64,000 bases of DNA from Beijerinckiaceae bacterium (lineage in GTDB: Bacteria; Pseudomonadota; Alphaproteobacteria; Rhizobiales; Beijerinckiaceae). Shown here in pieces: positions 35,586-45,365 of this stretch; positions within the stretch are counted from its first letter, which is position 1; every line of letters starts with the position of its first letter. The notes beneath the pieces were generated by a model that made no database searches, was not told the origin of the DNA, and worked only from the letters and a program-made list of their open reading frames with translations. Location of the stretch: NCBI GenBank assembly GCA_947452455.1, contig CANGBX010000005.1:62001-126000 (forward strand), written 5' to 3'. The translations under genes were made by a program, and so were the position numbers.

Positions 35586-36617
35586 TCATCGCGCAATGAC
35601 ACGCTGAAAGGCGTCGATCACGGGCTTTGGTGTGGTCTTTGCTTTTTTCAGCAGTGCTTCTATCTCTTCATGGCCGACCGGGCTGTCATCAATGTCGAGC
35701 TTGCGCGCCTCGGCGCGATACTCCTCGTCTTGTGTCATCAGGAGAAATGCTTTTCGCAGCGCTGCAGCCCGATCAGCGGGAACAGCAGCGGGCGCTACAA
35801 AAGATTGCGCCATGAAAAAGGGGAGTTCTGCAAATTCGAGCAGGGCGCGGCTTGGCTCGTCGCGCACCAATTCATAGCCCGTTGGCACATCTGGCAAGAC
35901 GGGGTGGCGCGTGTGTCTGGCAAATTGCACGAGGGGTCGCACGGCTTTGCTCTCCCACAAATGGCGCTGCGTGGCTTGGATGGAAACAATCCCCATGAGC
36001 TGGCCATCGACCTCACGCGCGATCATGGCGAGCGATATTTTGGCTGTGCCGGCATAGCCGGAAATGGGCACAACATTGAGCCCCAGCACATCGCGCGCAA
36101 TCAGTGCAAAGGTGAGATTGGTTGAGCCTTGCTGGCTTGCTCCAAGCCGCGCTGTCATTTTGCCGGGGCGCAAATCATCAACCGAGAGCGCCGGATGATC
36201 CGCATTGACGAACAGCATGAAAGCATCATTGCGATAAGATGAGAGCGACCCCAGCCATGTGAGTGTGAGCGGATCAAAATGCACATTGGGATCGCCCATG
36301 AAAGCGAGTTGGGGAATCGCCCGCTCCATGGTCGCAATTTCAGTCCCATCGCGTGCGGCGCTATTGGCAATGCGATTGGCCCCCACCAATCCCCCGCCAC
36401 CGGGTTGATTGACGGTGACAATGCCGGGCTTGCCGGGGATGTAGCGGCCCATGTGGCGGGCCAATAAGCGGGCGACAATATCAGTGCCGCCACCTGCAGA
36501 TGAGCCAACAGTGAGGCGGATATTTTTGCCCGTGTAGAAAGCAGAAAGCCCTTCATCTGCCGCTTGTGCAGAGCCTGCAAAAAACAGACAGAGAAAGAGA
36601 AGGGCTCGTGGCGTCAT
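35586..36617 (-). CDS. Bug/TctC-type binding protein (Bug3)
   Basis: A 343-residue receptor with signal peptide MTPRALLFLCLFFAGSAQA, IRLTVGSSAGGGTDIVARL, ARHMGRYIPGKPGIVTVNQP and SGYAGTAKISLAMIAREVDG. The ATG overlaps the stop of the upstream LLM gene (36614-36617), so the two are coupled. Closest relatives in the window cannot be ranked by eye. Substrate unknown; the LLM linkage suggests an imported organic compound that is then oxidised. Confidence 0.87.
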   Translation of the reverse strand: MTPRALLFLCLFFAGSAQAADEGLSAFYTGKNIRLTVGSSAGGGTDIVARLLARHMGRYIPGKPGIVTVNQPGGGGLVGANRIANSAARDGTEIATMERAIPQLAFMGDPNVHFDPLTLTWLGSLSSYRNDAFMLFVNADHPALSVDDLRPGKMTARLGASQQGSTNLTFALIARDVLGLNVVPISGYAGTAKISLAMIAREVDGQLMGIVSIQATQRHLWESKAVRPLVQFARHTRHPVLPDVPTGYELVRDEPSRALLEFAELPFFMAQSFVAPAAVPADRAAALRKAFLLMTQDEEYRAEARKLDIDDSPVGHEEIEALLKKAKTTPKPVIDAFQRVIAR

Positions 36618-37645
36618 GTTGTCCCTGTCCTGAATGGTGCAATCACTTCTGTGCCGATGCGGCGCACATCATCTGTTCCCGCTGTCATTTTGAAGAGCAG
36701 CAGTTCGATTCCCATATCGCGGAAGCGCCCGATCTGGCGGCGGATGTCTTCTGGCCGCCCCATGCAGCCGCCCAATGTGGCAGGCAACATGCTGCGCTGG
36801 ATTTTTGCTGTGTCGGGATTTTGTTCATGCGCAATGATGCGCGCAATGCTGGCCTCAAGCGCATTTTGCATACTGTTGCCAAAACCGATGAACGGATTGA
36901 AACCGAAACGGATATGGCGACCCACAGCTTTCATGCGCTGACGCATATCGGCCATGGATTTTTCGAGCTCGCGCAGCAATTCATCTGTTCTGGTGATGTT
37001 GCGATCATAGGGCAGGAACCACCAGTCACCCGTCTCGGCAACCATTTTGCGCCCGCCCTCCGAATTGGCGGCGGTGAACATTTCAGGCGGTGCGGCATTG
37101 CGTGGTCGGAGCCGCAGTTCGAAATTTTCTGTCGGGAAAAATTCTCCGGGCATGGAGAATTTGTCATGTGTCCATGCGCCTTTGATGAAATTGATGAACT
37201 CGGTGGCGCGCGTGTAGCGCTGTAGCGCATTGTCCATCAGTGCGGTTCCACCAAACATCTGGAACTCGGCCTCATTGGCGCCTGTCACCAGATTGATCGC
37301 CATGCCGCCTTTGCAAATACGATCCAACGACATGGACAATTTGGCGATGACGGCTGGATGCCAGAGGCCCGGATGGACAGCCACCATGGAGCGCATGCGT
37401 TCAAGGCGCGAACCGATGGCGCCAGCCACCACCCATGTGGTGAGATCGGGGCCGAGATGGCGTTCTGCAAAGAGAATAATATCAAAGCCGGCTTTTTCAG
37501 CCTCGAGCATCATGTCGAGGCCGAATTCATATTGCTTGTCTTGACGTCCTTCCGGCAGCGGCCCATGCGCCTCTAGAACAGCTTGCGCAATTTCTGGCGA
37601 TCCAACGGTCACATGGCCATTTGTGCCATAGAGTCCAAATTGCAT
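36614..37645 (-). CDS. LLM flavin-dependent monooxygenase (LLM1)
   Basis: A 343-residue luciferase-like TIM-barrel protein: FDIILFAERHLGPDLTTWV, MRSMVAVHPGLWHPAVIAKL, SLDRICKGGMAINLVTGANEAE. The NLVTG element and overall spacing resemble the SsuD/RutA/NtaA group, FMNH2-dependent monooxygenases that cleave C-S or C-N bonds or open rings. It needs a flavin reductase, and none is recognisable nearby. It sits 13 nt after Bug4 and overlaps Bug3. Confidence 0.88.
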   Translation of the reverse strand: MQFGLYGTNGHVTVGSPEIAQAVLEAHGPLPEGRQDKQYEFGLDMMLEAEKAGFDIILFAERHLGPDLTTWVVAGAIGSRLERMRSMVAVHPGLWHPAVIAKLSMSLDRICKGGMAINLVTGANEAEFQMFGGTALMDNALQRYTRATEFINFIKGAWTHDKFSMPGEFFPTENFELRLRPRNAAPPEMFTAANSEGGRKMVAETGDWWFLPYDRNITRTDELLRELEKSMADMRQRMKAVGRHIRFGFNPFIGFGNSMQNALEASIARIIAHEQNPDTAKIQRSMLPATLGGCMGRPEDIRRQIGRFRDMGIELLLFKMTAGTDDVRRIGTEVIAPFRTGTT

Positions 37646-37658
37646 TTTCTTTTTTCCT

Positions 37659-38693
37659 TTAGTTTTGCTGATCGAGAATGGCCTTTACCCGCGCTTTGAT
37701 AGGAGCGGGTGCGGATTCCATTTTCGTCATGACGTCGCGCATGCGCGCGCCATCAAACCATCTGGTTTCAACATTGGTCTTTTCGGCTTCGGCTATAAAT
37801 TGCGGGTCGCGCATTGTGTCTTGAAAGGCTTTGCTCAAAAGAGCTGCGCGGTCTTGCGGCACATCTGGCGGGGCGAGGATGGGGCGGCCCAAAGCGAGCT
37901 GCGCAAACAGCAATTCGAGAGATTGGCGACCGACATCATCACTGGCGAGTTCCAATGCGTTGGGCACATCCTTATATTTGGGATGGCGCGTCAGGCCCAT
38001 TTGCAAAACGACATTCAGCTTGCCCTCGGCGAGTGGCTGGCCAAATTGCGCGCCCAGAGTGGAGACAAAGATTCCGCAGGAACCATGAAGCTCACCGCGC
38101 TCCATGGCAGTAGTGCGAATCTGCGCGCCACCCGAATAGCCGGGAATGGGTTTGAAGCGCGTGCCAATCACCGCATTCATGCCAACCGGGAATGTATGCG
38201 AATTAGAGCCCACACCCGCTGTGCCAATAATCACTTCGCGCGATTTCAAATCAGCGACAGATTTGATGCTGGTCGTATGCCAGACGGAGCATGTATCGGC
38301 TTCTTCATTCATATTGCCGATGAAGGTAAATTTGAGATTTTCAAATTTGGTGTGCTGGTCGCCAACGGCGGCAAGCAAGAATGTGCTCGACGCCAGAAGG
38401 CCCATCACCGTGCCGTCTTTCTTTGATAGGCCGTAGAGATTGTTTGCAGCCACAATGCCGCCGCCACCGGGCAGATATTGAACCGCGAAAGACGGGTTGC
38501 CTGGAATGTTGCGGCCGAAATGGCGCGTGAGAATGCGCGCATACATATCGTAGCCCCCGCCCGGTCCCGAGGCGACGAGGAAATTGATCGTCTTGTCAGC
38601 AAAGAAAGTGGCGGCGTCTTGTGCTTGGGCTTGTGCGCTTGAAAGACAGGCGAGGGCAAACAGCGCGGCGCGCGAACGGATTCCCCAAGACAT
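37659..38693 (-). CDS. Bug/TctC-type binding protein (Bug4)
   Basis: A 344-residue receptor: signal peptide ending AQAQA, INFLVASGPGGGYDMYARIL, TRHFGRNIPGNPSFAVQYLP, PGYSGGAQIRTTAMERGELHG. ATG 38693 follows GGGGAGG. It starts the Bug4-LLM1-Bug3-Bug2 run, divergent from the Ldh-type gene. Signature 'SVWHTTS' near residue 140 lies in the ligand cleft region in this family, but ligand contacts cannot be assigned. Confidence 0.87.
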   Translation of the reverse strand: MSWGIRSRAALFALACLSSAQAQAQDAATFFADKTINFLVASGPGGGYDMYARILTRHFGRNIPGNPSFAVQYLPGGGGIVAANNLYGLSKKDGTVMGLLASSTFLLAAVGDQHTKFENLKFTFIGNMNEEADTCSVWHTTSIKSVADLKSREVIIGTAGVGSNSHTFPVGMNAVIGTRFKPIPGYSGGAQIRTTAMERGELHGSCGIFVSTLGAQFGQPLAEGKLNVVLQMGLTRHPKYKDVPNALELASDDVGRQSLELLFAQLALGRPILAPPDVPQDRAALLSKAFQDTMRDPQFIAEAEKTNVETRWFDGARMRDVMTKMESAPAPIKARVKAILDQQN

Positions 38694-38818
38694 TTTTGAG
38701 CCTCCCCAGATTGTTTTTTTATAAGTCTGATTAAAGGCGTCCTCTGGCTTTTTGGCAAGACGCTTGTCAGCTCGGCGTGGATCGGCAAGATGCATTGAAC
38801 TTGCTCTGAGAGAAGCCC

Positions 38819-39874
38819 ATGTCCGCTCCGCCTAAAGTCGACCCCGTAAAACTTTTGCGCTTTGCCGCTGCGGCTTATGAAAAGGCGGGCCTTACGCGCG
38901 AGGATGCGCAGCTCTGCGCCGAATCTTTGGTGCAGGCGGATCTCTGCGGGCACCAATCACACGGCGTCTTGCGCCTGTCTTGGTATGTCGCGCGTTTGCA
39001 AGCGGGCGTATGTGATGCCAAAGCGCGCCCGAGCTTGGTGCTTGATGCGGGCGGGCTGGCTGTCATTGATGGCCATGAGGCCATGGGGCAGGTGGTTGCG
39101 GCCTTTGGCGCGCAAGAGGCGATTGCGCGCGCCAAACAGCATGGCATTGCCGCTGTCGCCATGCGCAATTCCAACCATTTCGGCACGGCCTTTTATTTCA
39201 CATTGATGGCGGCACGCGCGGGATGCATCGGCTTTCTGTCGACCAATGCCAGTCCTGCCATGGCGCCTTGGGGCGGGCGCCAAAAAGTGCTCGGCAATAA
39301 TCCGTTTTCATGGGCCTGTCCGGCCGGTCGTCACGCGCCCATGGTGCTGGATATGGCCAATACAGGCGTGGCGCGCGGCAAGATTTATCTCGCCAAGCAA
39401 AAGGGCCTGCCCATTCCGCTCGGTTGGGCGATCAATGCAGACGGCGCGCCCACCACAGATCCGGCGGAAGCGATTGAAGGCATCATTTTGCCCATGGCCG
39501 AGCATAAGGGTTATGCCATTGCCATGATGATGGACATGTTGTCGGGCGTTCTCACAGGCAGCGGTTTTTCGACCGATGTTTTCGGGCCCTATCAAGCCAA
39601 AAAGCGCAGCGGTGCCGGCCACTTTATGATCGCCATCAATATTGAAGCCATCCAGCCGCTTGCCGAGTTCAATACGCGCGTCGAAGAACTGATTGCGCGG
39701 ATGAAACAAGTGCCGCGCGCGGAAGGGTTTGACGACATCTATTATCCCGGCGAGATGGAAGCGCGCCAGGAAATTGAAAATCGTGCCAATGGTCTGGTTC
39801 TACCAGATGATACGCTGGCTGATCTGCAAAAGCTTGCCGATGAGATGGGCTTGAAAAAGCTTCTGCCGTTTTAA
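38819..39874 (+). CDS. Malate/L-lactate dehydrogenase-family oxidoreductase
   Basis: A 351-residue member of the Ldh/MdhC 'type II' dehydrogenases, NAD(P)-dependent enzymes that act on 2-oxo or 2-hydroxy acids (malate, lactate, ureidoglycolate, sulfolactate, imine acids). Seen: DLCGHQSHGVLRLSWY (catalytic His region), MRNSNHFGTAFYF, STNASPAMAPWGGRQKVLGNNP, and DVFGPYQAKKRSGAGHFM. It is the only plus-strand gene in this part of the cluster, divergent from Bug4, converging on TauD1. Confidence 0.9.
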   Translation: MSAPPKVDPVKLLRFAAAAYEKAGLTREDAQLCAESLVQADLCGHQSHGVLRLSWYVARLQAGVCDAKARPSLVLDAGGLAVIDGHEAMGQVVAAFGAQEAIARAKQHGIAAVAMRNSNHFGTAFYFTLMAARAGCIGFLSTNASPAMAPWGGRQKVLGNNPFSWACPAGRHAPMVLDMANTGVARGKIYLAKQKGLPIPLGWAINADGAPTTDPAEAIEGIILPMAEHKGYAIAMMMDMLSGVLTGSGFSTDVFGPYQAKKRSGAGHFMIAINIEAIQPLAEFNTRVEELIARMKQVPRAEGFDDIYYPGEMEARQEIENRANGLVLPDDTLADLQKLADEMGLKKLLPF

Positions 39875-39883
39875 GACGCGGCT

Positions 39884-40762
39884 TTACGCGTCGATAATCT
39901 CGCGCTCGCGGCATGTCGTGCGGCGCATATCGCGCCGATAGGTGCGATCATCAAAGGGCGTAGCGCGGTGCATGGTCGCCAGATTGTCCCAGATGAGAAT
40001 GTCCCCCAGCCGCCATTGATGCGCATAGACAAAGCGTGGCTGCGTGGCGAAAGCGATCAGCTCGTCAATCAGCGCGCGGCCTTTGTCTTCCGGCCAGCCG
40101 ACAATATTTTGCGCATGAGAGGCGAGATAAAGCGCCTTGCGGTTCGATGGCGCATGAAGATGCACGATGGCGTGGTGGGCAGGCGGGCGCGTCACACGCT
40201 CTTCTTCGGTCGGCTGAGGGCCGCCACCTAACACGCGGCTATACCAATAAGAATGTTCGACTTCGAGATGGGCGATCTCGGCCTTACGCGCGTCGGGGAG
40301 CGCATCCCATGCGGCGCGCATGTCGGTGAATTCCGTGTCGGCGCCTGCGGGCGGCACGAGATGGGCGGCGAGCATCGAATAGGTCGCGCGCACATCGTAA
40401 AAGCTCATATCCGTATGCCAGAGGCGATTGGCGCGCTTATAGGCGAGGCGGCGATCATCGTCTGAATAGATTTCGCCGACTTCATCGAGATTGCTCTGAT
40501 CGAGTATCTCGGGATGAGCGATGCGCATTTCTGTACCGGCAATTTTGGGCGCTTTGCCTCTTTGCAGCGGGCCAAACTTTGCGCTGAAGGCAATATGCTC
40601 GTCATTGGTGGGCGGCGTGTCATGGCCGATGACGCAGACCACATAGTCTGCTGCGATAGCCTTGATCTGCGCAAGAGTGGCGGCATCCATGGGCTTGCGA
40701 ATATCCACGCCGTGGATGCGTGCAGCATAAAGAGGATGAAGCTTTTCGATTTCAATCGTCAT
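39884..40762 (-). CDS. TauD/TfdA-type dioxygenase (TauD1)
   Basis: A 292-residue Fe(II)/2-oxoglutarate enzyme. Visible: the H-x-D facial-triad motif in RLWHTDMSFYDV, the distal His in NLATMHRATPFDD, and the Arg region TYRRDMRRTTC. It resembles 2,4-D/taurine dioxygenases, which cleave C-O or C-S bonds of small substrates. It lies 7 nt downstream of LLM2, the last gene of an SDR-LLM3-OYE-Bug5-LLM2-TauD1 run. Confidence 0.9.
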   Translation of the reverse strand: MTIEIEKLHPLYAARIHGVDIRKPMDAATLAQIKAIAADYVVCVIGHDTPPTNDEHIAFSAKFGPLQRGKAPKIAGTEMRIAHPEILDQSNLDEVGEIYSDDDRRLAYKRANRLWHTDMSFYDVRATYSMLAAHLVPPAGADTEFTDMRAAWDALPDARKAEIAHLEVEHSYWYSRVLGGGPQPTEEERVTRPPAHHAIVHLHAPSNRKALYLASHAQNIVGWPEDKGRALIDELIAFATQPRFVYAHQWRLGDILIWDNLATMHRATPFDDRTYRRDMRRTTCREREIIDA

Positions 40763-40769
40763 GGTCGCC

Positions 40770-41798
40770 TCAATGGGCCTGCTTGCGCAAAGGCCGGATA
40801 ATTTCATCTCTGATCTGGTGCAATTCGGAGATCAGGGGCGGGAATTTGAAGAGCAGCAATTCAATGCCCATCTCGCGAAAGGCTTCAATCTGGTCACGCA
40901 CCTGATCGGGTGTGCCGACACAGCCTGATTTCACGGCGGGCCCCACGCGGCTCATGATTTTGCGCATGTCGGTTTCGGCATTGGTCGGCGTGATGAGTTT
41001 CAATGCATGATCCATCGCAGCTTCGCGCGTGTTGCCAAAACAGATGAACGGGTTGAATGCAAATCGCACTTTGCGCCCCGTCTTGGCGGTTCGCTCGCGC
41101 ATGGCATCCATCGACACGCGCAGGCTTTCCATCACGGCTTTGGTGTCAGGTGCGTTTTTATCATAATCGAGAAACCACCAGTCGCCGACTTTCGCGATCA
41201 TATCGAGACCGCGCGGGCTACGGCTGGCGGTGAAAATTTCGGGCGGCTGCGGCGTGGCTGGCTTCAGCAAAAGTTGCGCACCCTCGACGTGATAGAACTG
41301 ACCCTTGTAGCTGAAGGGTGTCTCGCGCCACATGCCTTGCACGACATGCATGAACTCTTCGGCGCGAATATAGCGGTCATCATCACCCAGCATGGTCTCG
41401 CCGCCATACATGCGATGCTCTTCAATGTTCCATCCGGTGATAAGATTAAGACACATGCGCCCCGGAGACAGGCGGTCAAGAGTCGCTGCCATTTTGGCAA
41501 CAAGCTGCGGATGCCAAAGGCCCGGATGCACGGCAATCATTGAGCGGATGTGCGAGGTGAGGCTTGCGATGGCACTGCCCAGAATCCAGGCTTCCATATC
41601 AGCGCCCAGATGTCGCTCGGCGAAGAGAATAATGTCGAAGCCGGATTTGTCGGCTTCGATCAAGAGATCACGCGAGAGATTCCAGGCTGGATCAGTCACG
41701 CCAGAGGGCAGGGGCTTTTGCGCCCCTGCAACAGATGCTTCGATTTCGGGTGAGCCGACGGTGACATGGGGAACGGGCGCATAGAGTCCGAATTGCAT
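40770..41798 (-). CDS. LLM flavin-dependent monooxygenase (LLM2)
   Basis: A 342-residue paralogue of LLM1: begins MQFGLYAPVPHVTVGSPEIE like LLM1's MQFGLYGTNGHVTVGSPEIA, then FDIILFAERHLGADMEAWIL, CLNLITGWNIEEHRMYGG, and EMGIELLLFKFPP. RutA/SsuD-like pattern NLITGW. It lies 39 nt downstream of Bug5 and 7 nt upstream of TauD1. FMNH2 must come from an unlinked reductase. Duplicated from a common ancestor with LLM1. Confidence 0.88.
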   Translation of the reverse strand: MQFGLYAPVPHVTVGSPEIEASVAGAQKPLPSGVTDPAWNLSRDLLIEADKSGFDIILFAERHLGADMEAWILGSAIASLTSHIRSMIAVHPGLWHPQLVAKMAATLDRLSPGRMCLNLITGWNIEEHRMYGGETMLGDDDRYIRAEEFMHVVQGMWRETPFSYKGQFYHVEGAQLLLKPATPQPPEIFTASRSPRGLDMIAKVGDWWFLDYDKNAPDTKAVMESLRVSMDAMRERTAKTGRKVRFAFNPFICFGNTREAAMDHALKLITPTNAETDMRKIMSRVGPAVKSGCVGTPDQVRDQIEAFREMGIELLLFKFPPLISELHQIRDEIIRPLRKQAH

Positions 41799-41837
41799 GT
41801 CAAACCTCTTGTTCTTTTTCTTTGACCCTCACCGAAA

Positions 41838-42869
41838 TTATTGCCCCTGATAAATCCTCCGCAAACGCTCGATCACGCGCGGGGGCGTTTGATAGAGGCG
41901 ATTGATATCGGCTTGCAACTGTTCGCCCGAGCGCGGATTGTCGATCTGGAGCCCGAGCTTTTCCGCATCCGAGCGGAATTCAGCATCCTTGATCATTTCC
42001 ATAAAGGCTTTGCGCACTGCAGCCAGTCGGTCCGCTGGAATATCTGGCGGCATGAGGAAGGGGCGGCCGAGTGTGAGCGGGCCGTAGGCTGCTTCAAACA
42101 GCAGCTTGTCTTCTTCATTCTTCACCAGATCAGGCCCATAGGGGACATTCTTCAACTCGGCTTCTTTGATCGGGCCATATTGGAGAAGAATATTGATCTG
42201 CTTGTCCTTCAACCAATTTTGCTTGGTCGAGGTCAGCGAGCTCCAGAAGGTCGTGCCATAAGTGTCGAGCTCGCCGCGCTCAATCGCAATATAGGCTTCA
42301 TTCTGTCCCGGATAGCCGGCGATCACTTTGATCTTTGTGCCGAGCAATTCATTCAACAGACGCGAATAGAAAGCGGGCGCCGAATTGATGCCGGATGCGC
42401 CCGCCGTCATTTCAAATTTCTTGGCATCTTCGATGGTTTTGAATTTCGATGCATGCCAGCTGATCAGCAGGCCTGTTTCAAGCGAGGGCGTGCCAATCCA
42501 GTTGAGGCGCGTGGCATCATAATCGGCTTCTTTCGTGCCAAACAGCGGCTCGAGCGGCGCATTGTTCATGACAATGCCCATCACCGATCCGTCGCGTGCG
42601 GCTGAGCTGAAGAGATGTTTGCTCGCCACAATGCCGCCAGCGCCCGGCATATTGCGCGGCACGACATTGGGGTGGCCCGGAATATGTTTGATGATGTGGC
42701 GGCCCACGGTGCGCGCCAAAGCATCATAGCCGCCGCCATTGCCGGAGCTGATGATCATGGAAATGTTTTTATTTGTGTAGAATTCAGCGACATCAGCTTT
42801 CGCTGAATGGACGCTCACTGCTGCGCTCGCACATGCGGCCAAAACTAAGGCACGGATTGCAACTGCCAT
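41838..42869 (-). CDS. Bug/TctC-type binding protein (Bug5)
   Basis: A 343-residue receptor with signal peptide ending HSAKA, SMIISSGNGGGYDALARTV, GRHIIKHIPGHPNVVPRNMP, IAGYPGQNEAYIAIERGELD. Precedes LLM2 by 39 nt in the same order as Bug4-LLM1 and Bug10-LLM4. It lies 90 nt downstream of the OYE gene. Confidence 0.87.
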   Translation of the reverse strand: MAVAIRALVLAACASAAVSVHSAKADVAEFYTNKNISMIISSGNGGGYDALARTVGRHIIKHIPGHPNVVPRNMPGAGGIVASKHLFSSAARDGSVMGIVMNNAPLEPLFGTKEADYDATRLNWIGTPSLETGLLISWHASKFKTIEDAKKFEMTAGASGINSAPAFYSRLLNELLGTKIKVIAGYPGQNEAYIAIERGELDTYGTTFWSSLTSTKQNWLKDKQINILLQYGPIKEAELKNVPYGPDLVKNEEDKLLFEAAYGPLTLGRPFLMPPDIPADRLAAVRKAFMEMIKDAEFRSDAEKLGLQIDNPRSGEQLQADINRLYQTPPRVIERLRRIYQGQ

Positions 42870-42959
42870 GATTCAACCTCCCAAAATTCTTATGTCTTTT
42901 TTGGGAAGATAATGACACAGCGGTGAGGCGTGGCAAGGGCTTAAAGAAGTTGTTCTTCT

Positions 42960-44075
42960 TTATGTGAAGGCGCGCGTTTCTTTCGCACCCGGCCAGCTGC
43001 CAGCTTTGACGCGCTGATATTGCGGCGGGATGGTGAAAGGATGGCCGAGCGCTTCGGCTGCGTGCCAGCCCCAATTGGAATCATCCAAAAATGCCCGCGC
43101 CAAGGCGACTTGGTCGACGCCGCCTGTGCTCACAACGTCTTCGGCATGTTTAGGCCCGGCAATAAATCCAACGGTGCGTGTCACAAGCCCTGTTTCGCGC
43201 TTGATGCGCGCAGCGCGTTCGACATTAAAGCCCGGGCCAAGGGCAGGGCGACCGCCAGGCACAATATTGCCCGAACTCACGCAGACATAATCAAAGCCGT
43301 GGTCACGCAGAGCTTTTGCGACTGCAATGGCATCTTCAACCTGCAAGCCTTCGTCGAGAAAGTCTGTGCTGTTGATGCGTGCACCCAGTGCAATATGGGA
43401 AGGTGCTGAATCGCGCACCGCTTTCGCCACAGCAACAGCAAAGCGCATGCGTTTTTCTGGCGAACCGCCCCAATCATCTGTGCGTTGGTTTGAAACAGGC
43501 GAGAGGAATTGATGGATCAGATAGCCATGCGCTGCATGGATTTCGATCACATCAAGACCTGCGCGCACAGCGCGTTTGGCTGCTTCGCCAAAGCCATTGA
43601 TAATATCTTCGATCTGCGCATTGGTGAGTTCGAGGGGTGCTGCGCCATCTTTCTCGAACGCAATCGGAGAGGGTGCAACCGTTTGCCAAGCGCCTTTTTC
43701 AGGCGTCAGTGCCGCGCCGCGATCCCATGGATAAGGTGTGGAGGCTTTGCGTCCAGCATGGCAGAGCTGAATGCCGAGTTTGAAACCGGGCAGCGCGAAT
43801 TTCTTGGCAATGGCAATAACGCGCGCCAGCGCGTCTTCATTGGCTTGCGAATAAAGCCCCAGACAGCCGGGCGAAATGCGCCCCTCACGCGTGACGGCAG
43901 TTGCTTCCATCACGGCAAGGCCTGCACCCGACATTCCAAAGCGGCTTAAATGTTGGATGTGGAAATCCGAGGCCGAGCCGTCATCAGCCGAATACATACA
44001 CATGGGCGAGATGGCGATGCGATTTGGCACTTCAACGGGGCCGATTTTGAGCGGCGTAAAAAGCTGCGATGCCAA
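42960..44075 (-). CDS. OYE-family NADH:flavin oxidoreductase (YqjM-like)
   Basis: A 371-residue FMN protein with AISPMCMYSADDG carrying the Cys of YqjM-type enzymes (about residue 26), GIQLCHAGRKAS, the catalytic HAAHG in IEIHAAHGYLIHQFLSP, and RTVGFIAGPKHAEDVV. It would reduce activated C=C bonds with NAD(P)H. In this run it lies between LLM3 and Bug5, consistent with a catabolic pathway on unsaturated or aromatic compounds. Confidence 0.92.
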   Translation of the reverse strand: MASQLFTPLKIGPVEVPNRIAISPMCMYSADDGSASDFHIQHLSRFGMSGAGLAVMEATAVTREGRISPGCLGLYSQANEDALARVIAIAKKFALPGFKLGIQLCHAGRKASTPYPWDRGAALTPEKGAWQTVAPSPIAFEKDGAAPLELTNAQIEDIINGFGEAAKRAVRAGLDVIEIHAAHGYLIHQFLSPVSNQRTDDWGGSPEKRMRFAVAVAKAVRDSAPSHIALGARINSTDFLDEGLQVEDAIAVAKALRDHGFDYVCVSSGNIVPGGRPALGPGFNVERAARIKRETGLVTRTVGFIAGPKHAEDVVSTGGVDQVALARAFLDDSNWGWHAAEALGHPFTIPPQYQRVKAGSWPGAKETRAFT

Positions 44076-44114
44076 ATCTCTATTCCTTCATCTCGTCCAT
44101 ATGTGCGCCGAAAC

Positions 44115-45290
44115 TTATTCGGCGGCGATGCTCGGCAGTGTTGCCTTGAGGCCCGGCAGATCCTTGATCTGCGGCAAGACTTCCTTGGCGAAGAGGCGGA
44201 TGTTCGAGACAGTCCGCTTATGATCCAAGAAGCCTGCCTGCATCATCATCAACAGATGATCAAAGCCGCCAATGCGCTCATATTCGAGCTTGATTTGCGC
44301 GGCCACCTGATCGGGCGTGCCATACATGACAACACCCAGATCGCGCTGCTCTTCGAGCGAGACTTGGCGAAGCGCATCATTGGTGCGTGAGCGCACGTCA
44401 GCGCCGCGCAGACCCGCGACATTGGCCGCAATCGGTGCATAGCCCGGAGGGTTACGGAACTGCGGCTCCGACTTGGCTTTGAGATACCATGTCAGTTCAC
44501 GTGCACCAGCTTCCGCATCGGCTTCATTGTCGGCGACATAGACCAGCGGCATGAAGGCAAGACCGCCACCACCCGGCTGACCATTGTCGCGATAGGCGCT
44601 GCGATAAGCATCAAACAGCATCCGCACCTTGTCGTAAGGCTGCAGGAAGGTCGCAAAAATATAACCCTTCGAGGCGGCGCGACGCACAGATTCCACGTCG
44701 CTCGAGCCCGTCACCCAGACCGGCGGGTGGGGCGTCTGATAGGGGCGCGGCCACAGATTGATCGCACGCTTATGGGTGAACTTGCCTTCGAAATTGAACG
44801 GGCCGTCTGTTGTCGTCCAAGCTTTGACGCAGAGATCCACGCCTTCCCACAGACGCTCGAGCGTCTCGGTCGGATTGGCATTGGAGGCGAAGACTTCATA
44901 AGGCACGCCGCGCACAAAGCCCGCGTGCACGCGGCCGCGCGAGATGCAATCGATCATCGCCATTTCTTCGGCAATGCGAAGCGGGTCTTGGCGATTGGCA
45001 ATCGGATTGCCCAGAATGCACAGCTGCGCATTTTTGGTCTGGCGCGCGAGAATGGCCAGAGACAAAGGCGCGCAAGTGTCGATGCAGGTCGCGGTCTGGT
45101 GATGTTCATTCACCATCAGGTCGAGGCCCGCTTCATCAGCGATCACATGCTCGTCGAGATAGCGATTGTAGAGATCAGCGCCGATCTTCGGGTCAAAATG
45201 CTTGTTCGAGAGATTGACGCGAATGCTGCTCAGCGAATCCATCGGTGGCAGATTGGGGTAGGGCATTTCCGTGAAGTACCAAGCGCGCAT
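44115..45290 (-). CDS. LLM flavin-dependent oxidoreductase (LLM3)
   Basis: A 391-residue luciferase-like protein of a different subgroup from LLM1/2/4: MRAWYFTEMPYPNLPPMDSL, then LDEHVIADEAGLDLMVNEHH, CILGNPIANRQDPLRIAEE and GRVHAGFVRGVPYEVFASN. The last motif is the usual G-R-x-x-x-G-F-x-R-G. It is 75 nt downstream of the SDR gene and 39 nt before the OYE gene. Confidence 0.88.
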   Translation of the reverse strand: MRAWYFTEMPYPNLPPMDSLSSIRVNLSNKHFDPKIGADLYNRYLDEHVIADEAGLDLMVNEHHQTATCIDTCAPLSLAILARQTKNAQLCILGNPIANRQDPLRIAEEMAMIDCISRGRVHAGFVRGVPYEVFASNANPTETLERLWEGVDLCVKAWTTTDGPFNFEGKFTHKRAINLWPRPYQTPHPPVWVTGSSDVESVRRAASKGYIFATFLQPYDKVRMLFDAYRSAYRDNGQPGGGGLAFMPLVYVADNEADAEAGARELTWYLKAKSEPQFRNPPGYAPIAANVAGLRGADVRSRTNDALRQVSLEEQRDLGVVMYGTPDQVAAQIKLEYERIGGFDHLLMMMQAGFLDHKRTVSNIRLFAKEVLPQIKDLPGLKATLPSIAAE

Positions 45291-45365
45291 GTTCTTTGCT
45301 TTCTTTGGTTCAACATCAATGGGTTGAGTTTGGATGTTTCCCAGGCGTCCGGCAAGACGGGTGCA

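Noticed and set aside
35542-35589. Bug2 start at 35589 overlapping Bug3 stop
   Set aside because: Adds 16 mostly polar residues before a clear signal peptide; ATG 35541 has a better ribosome site.
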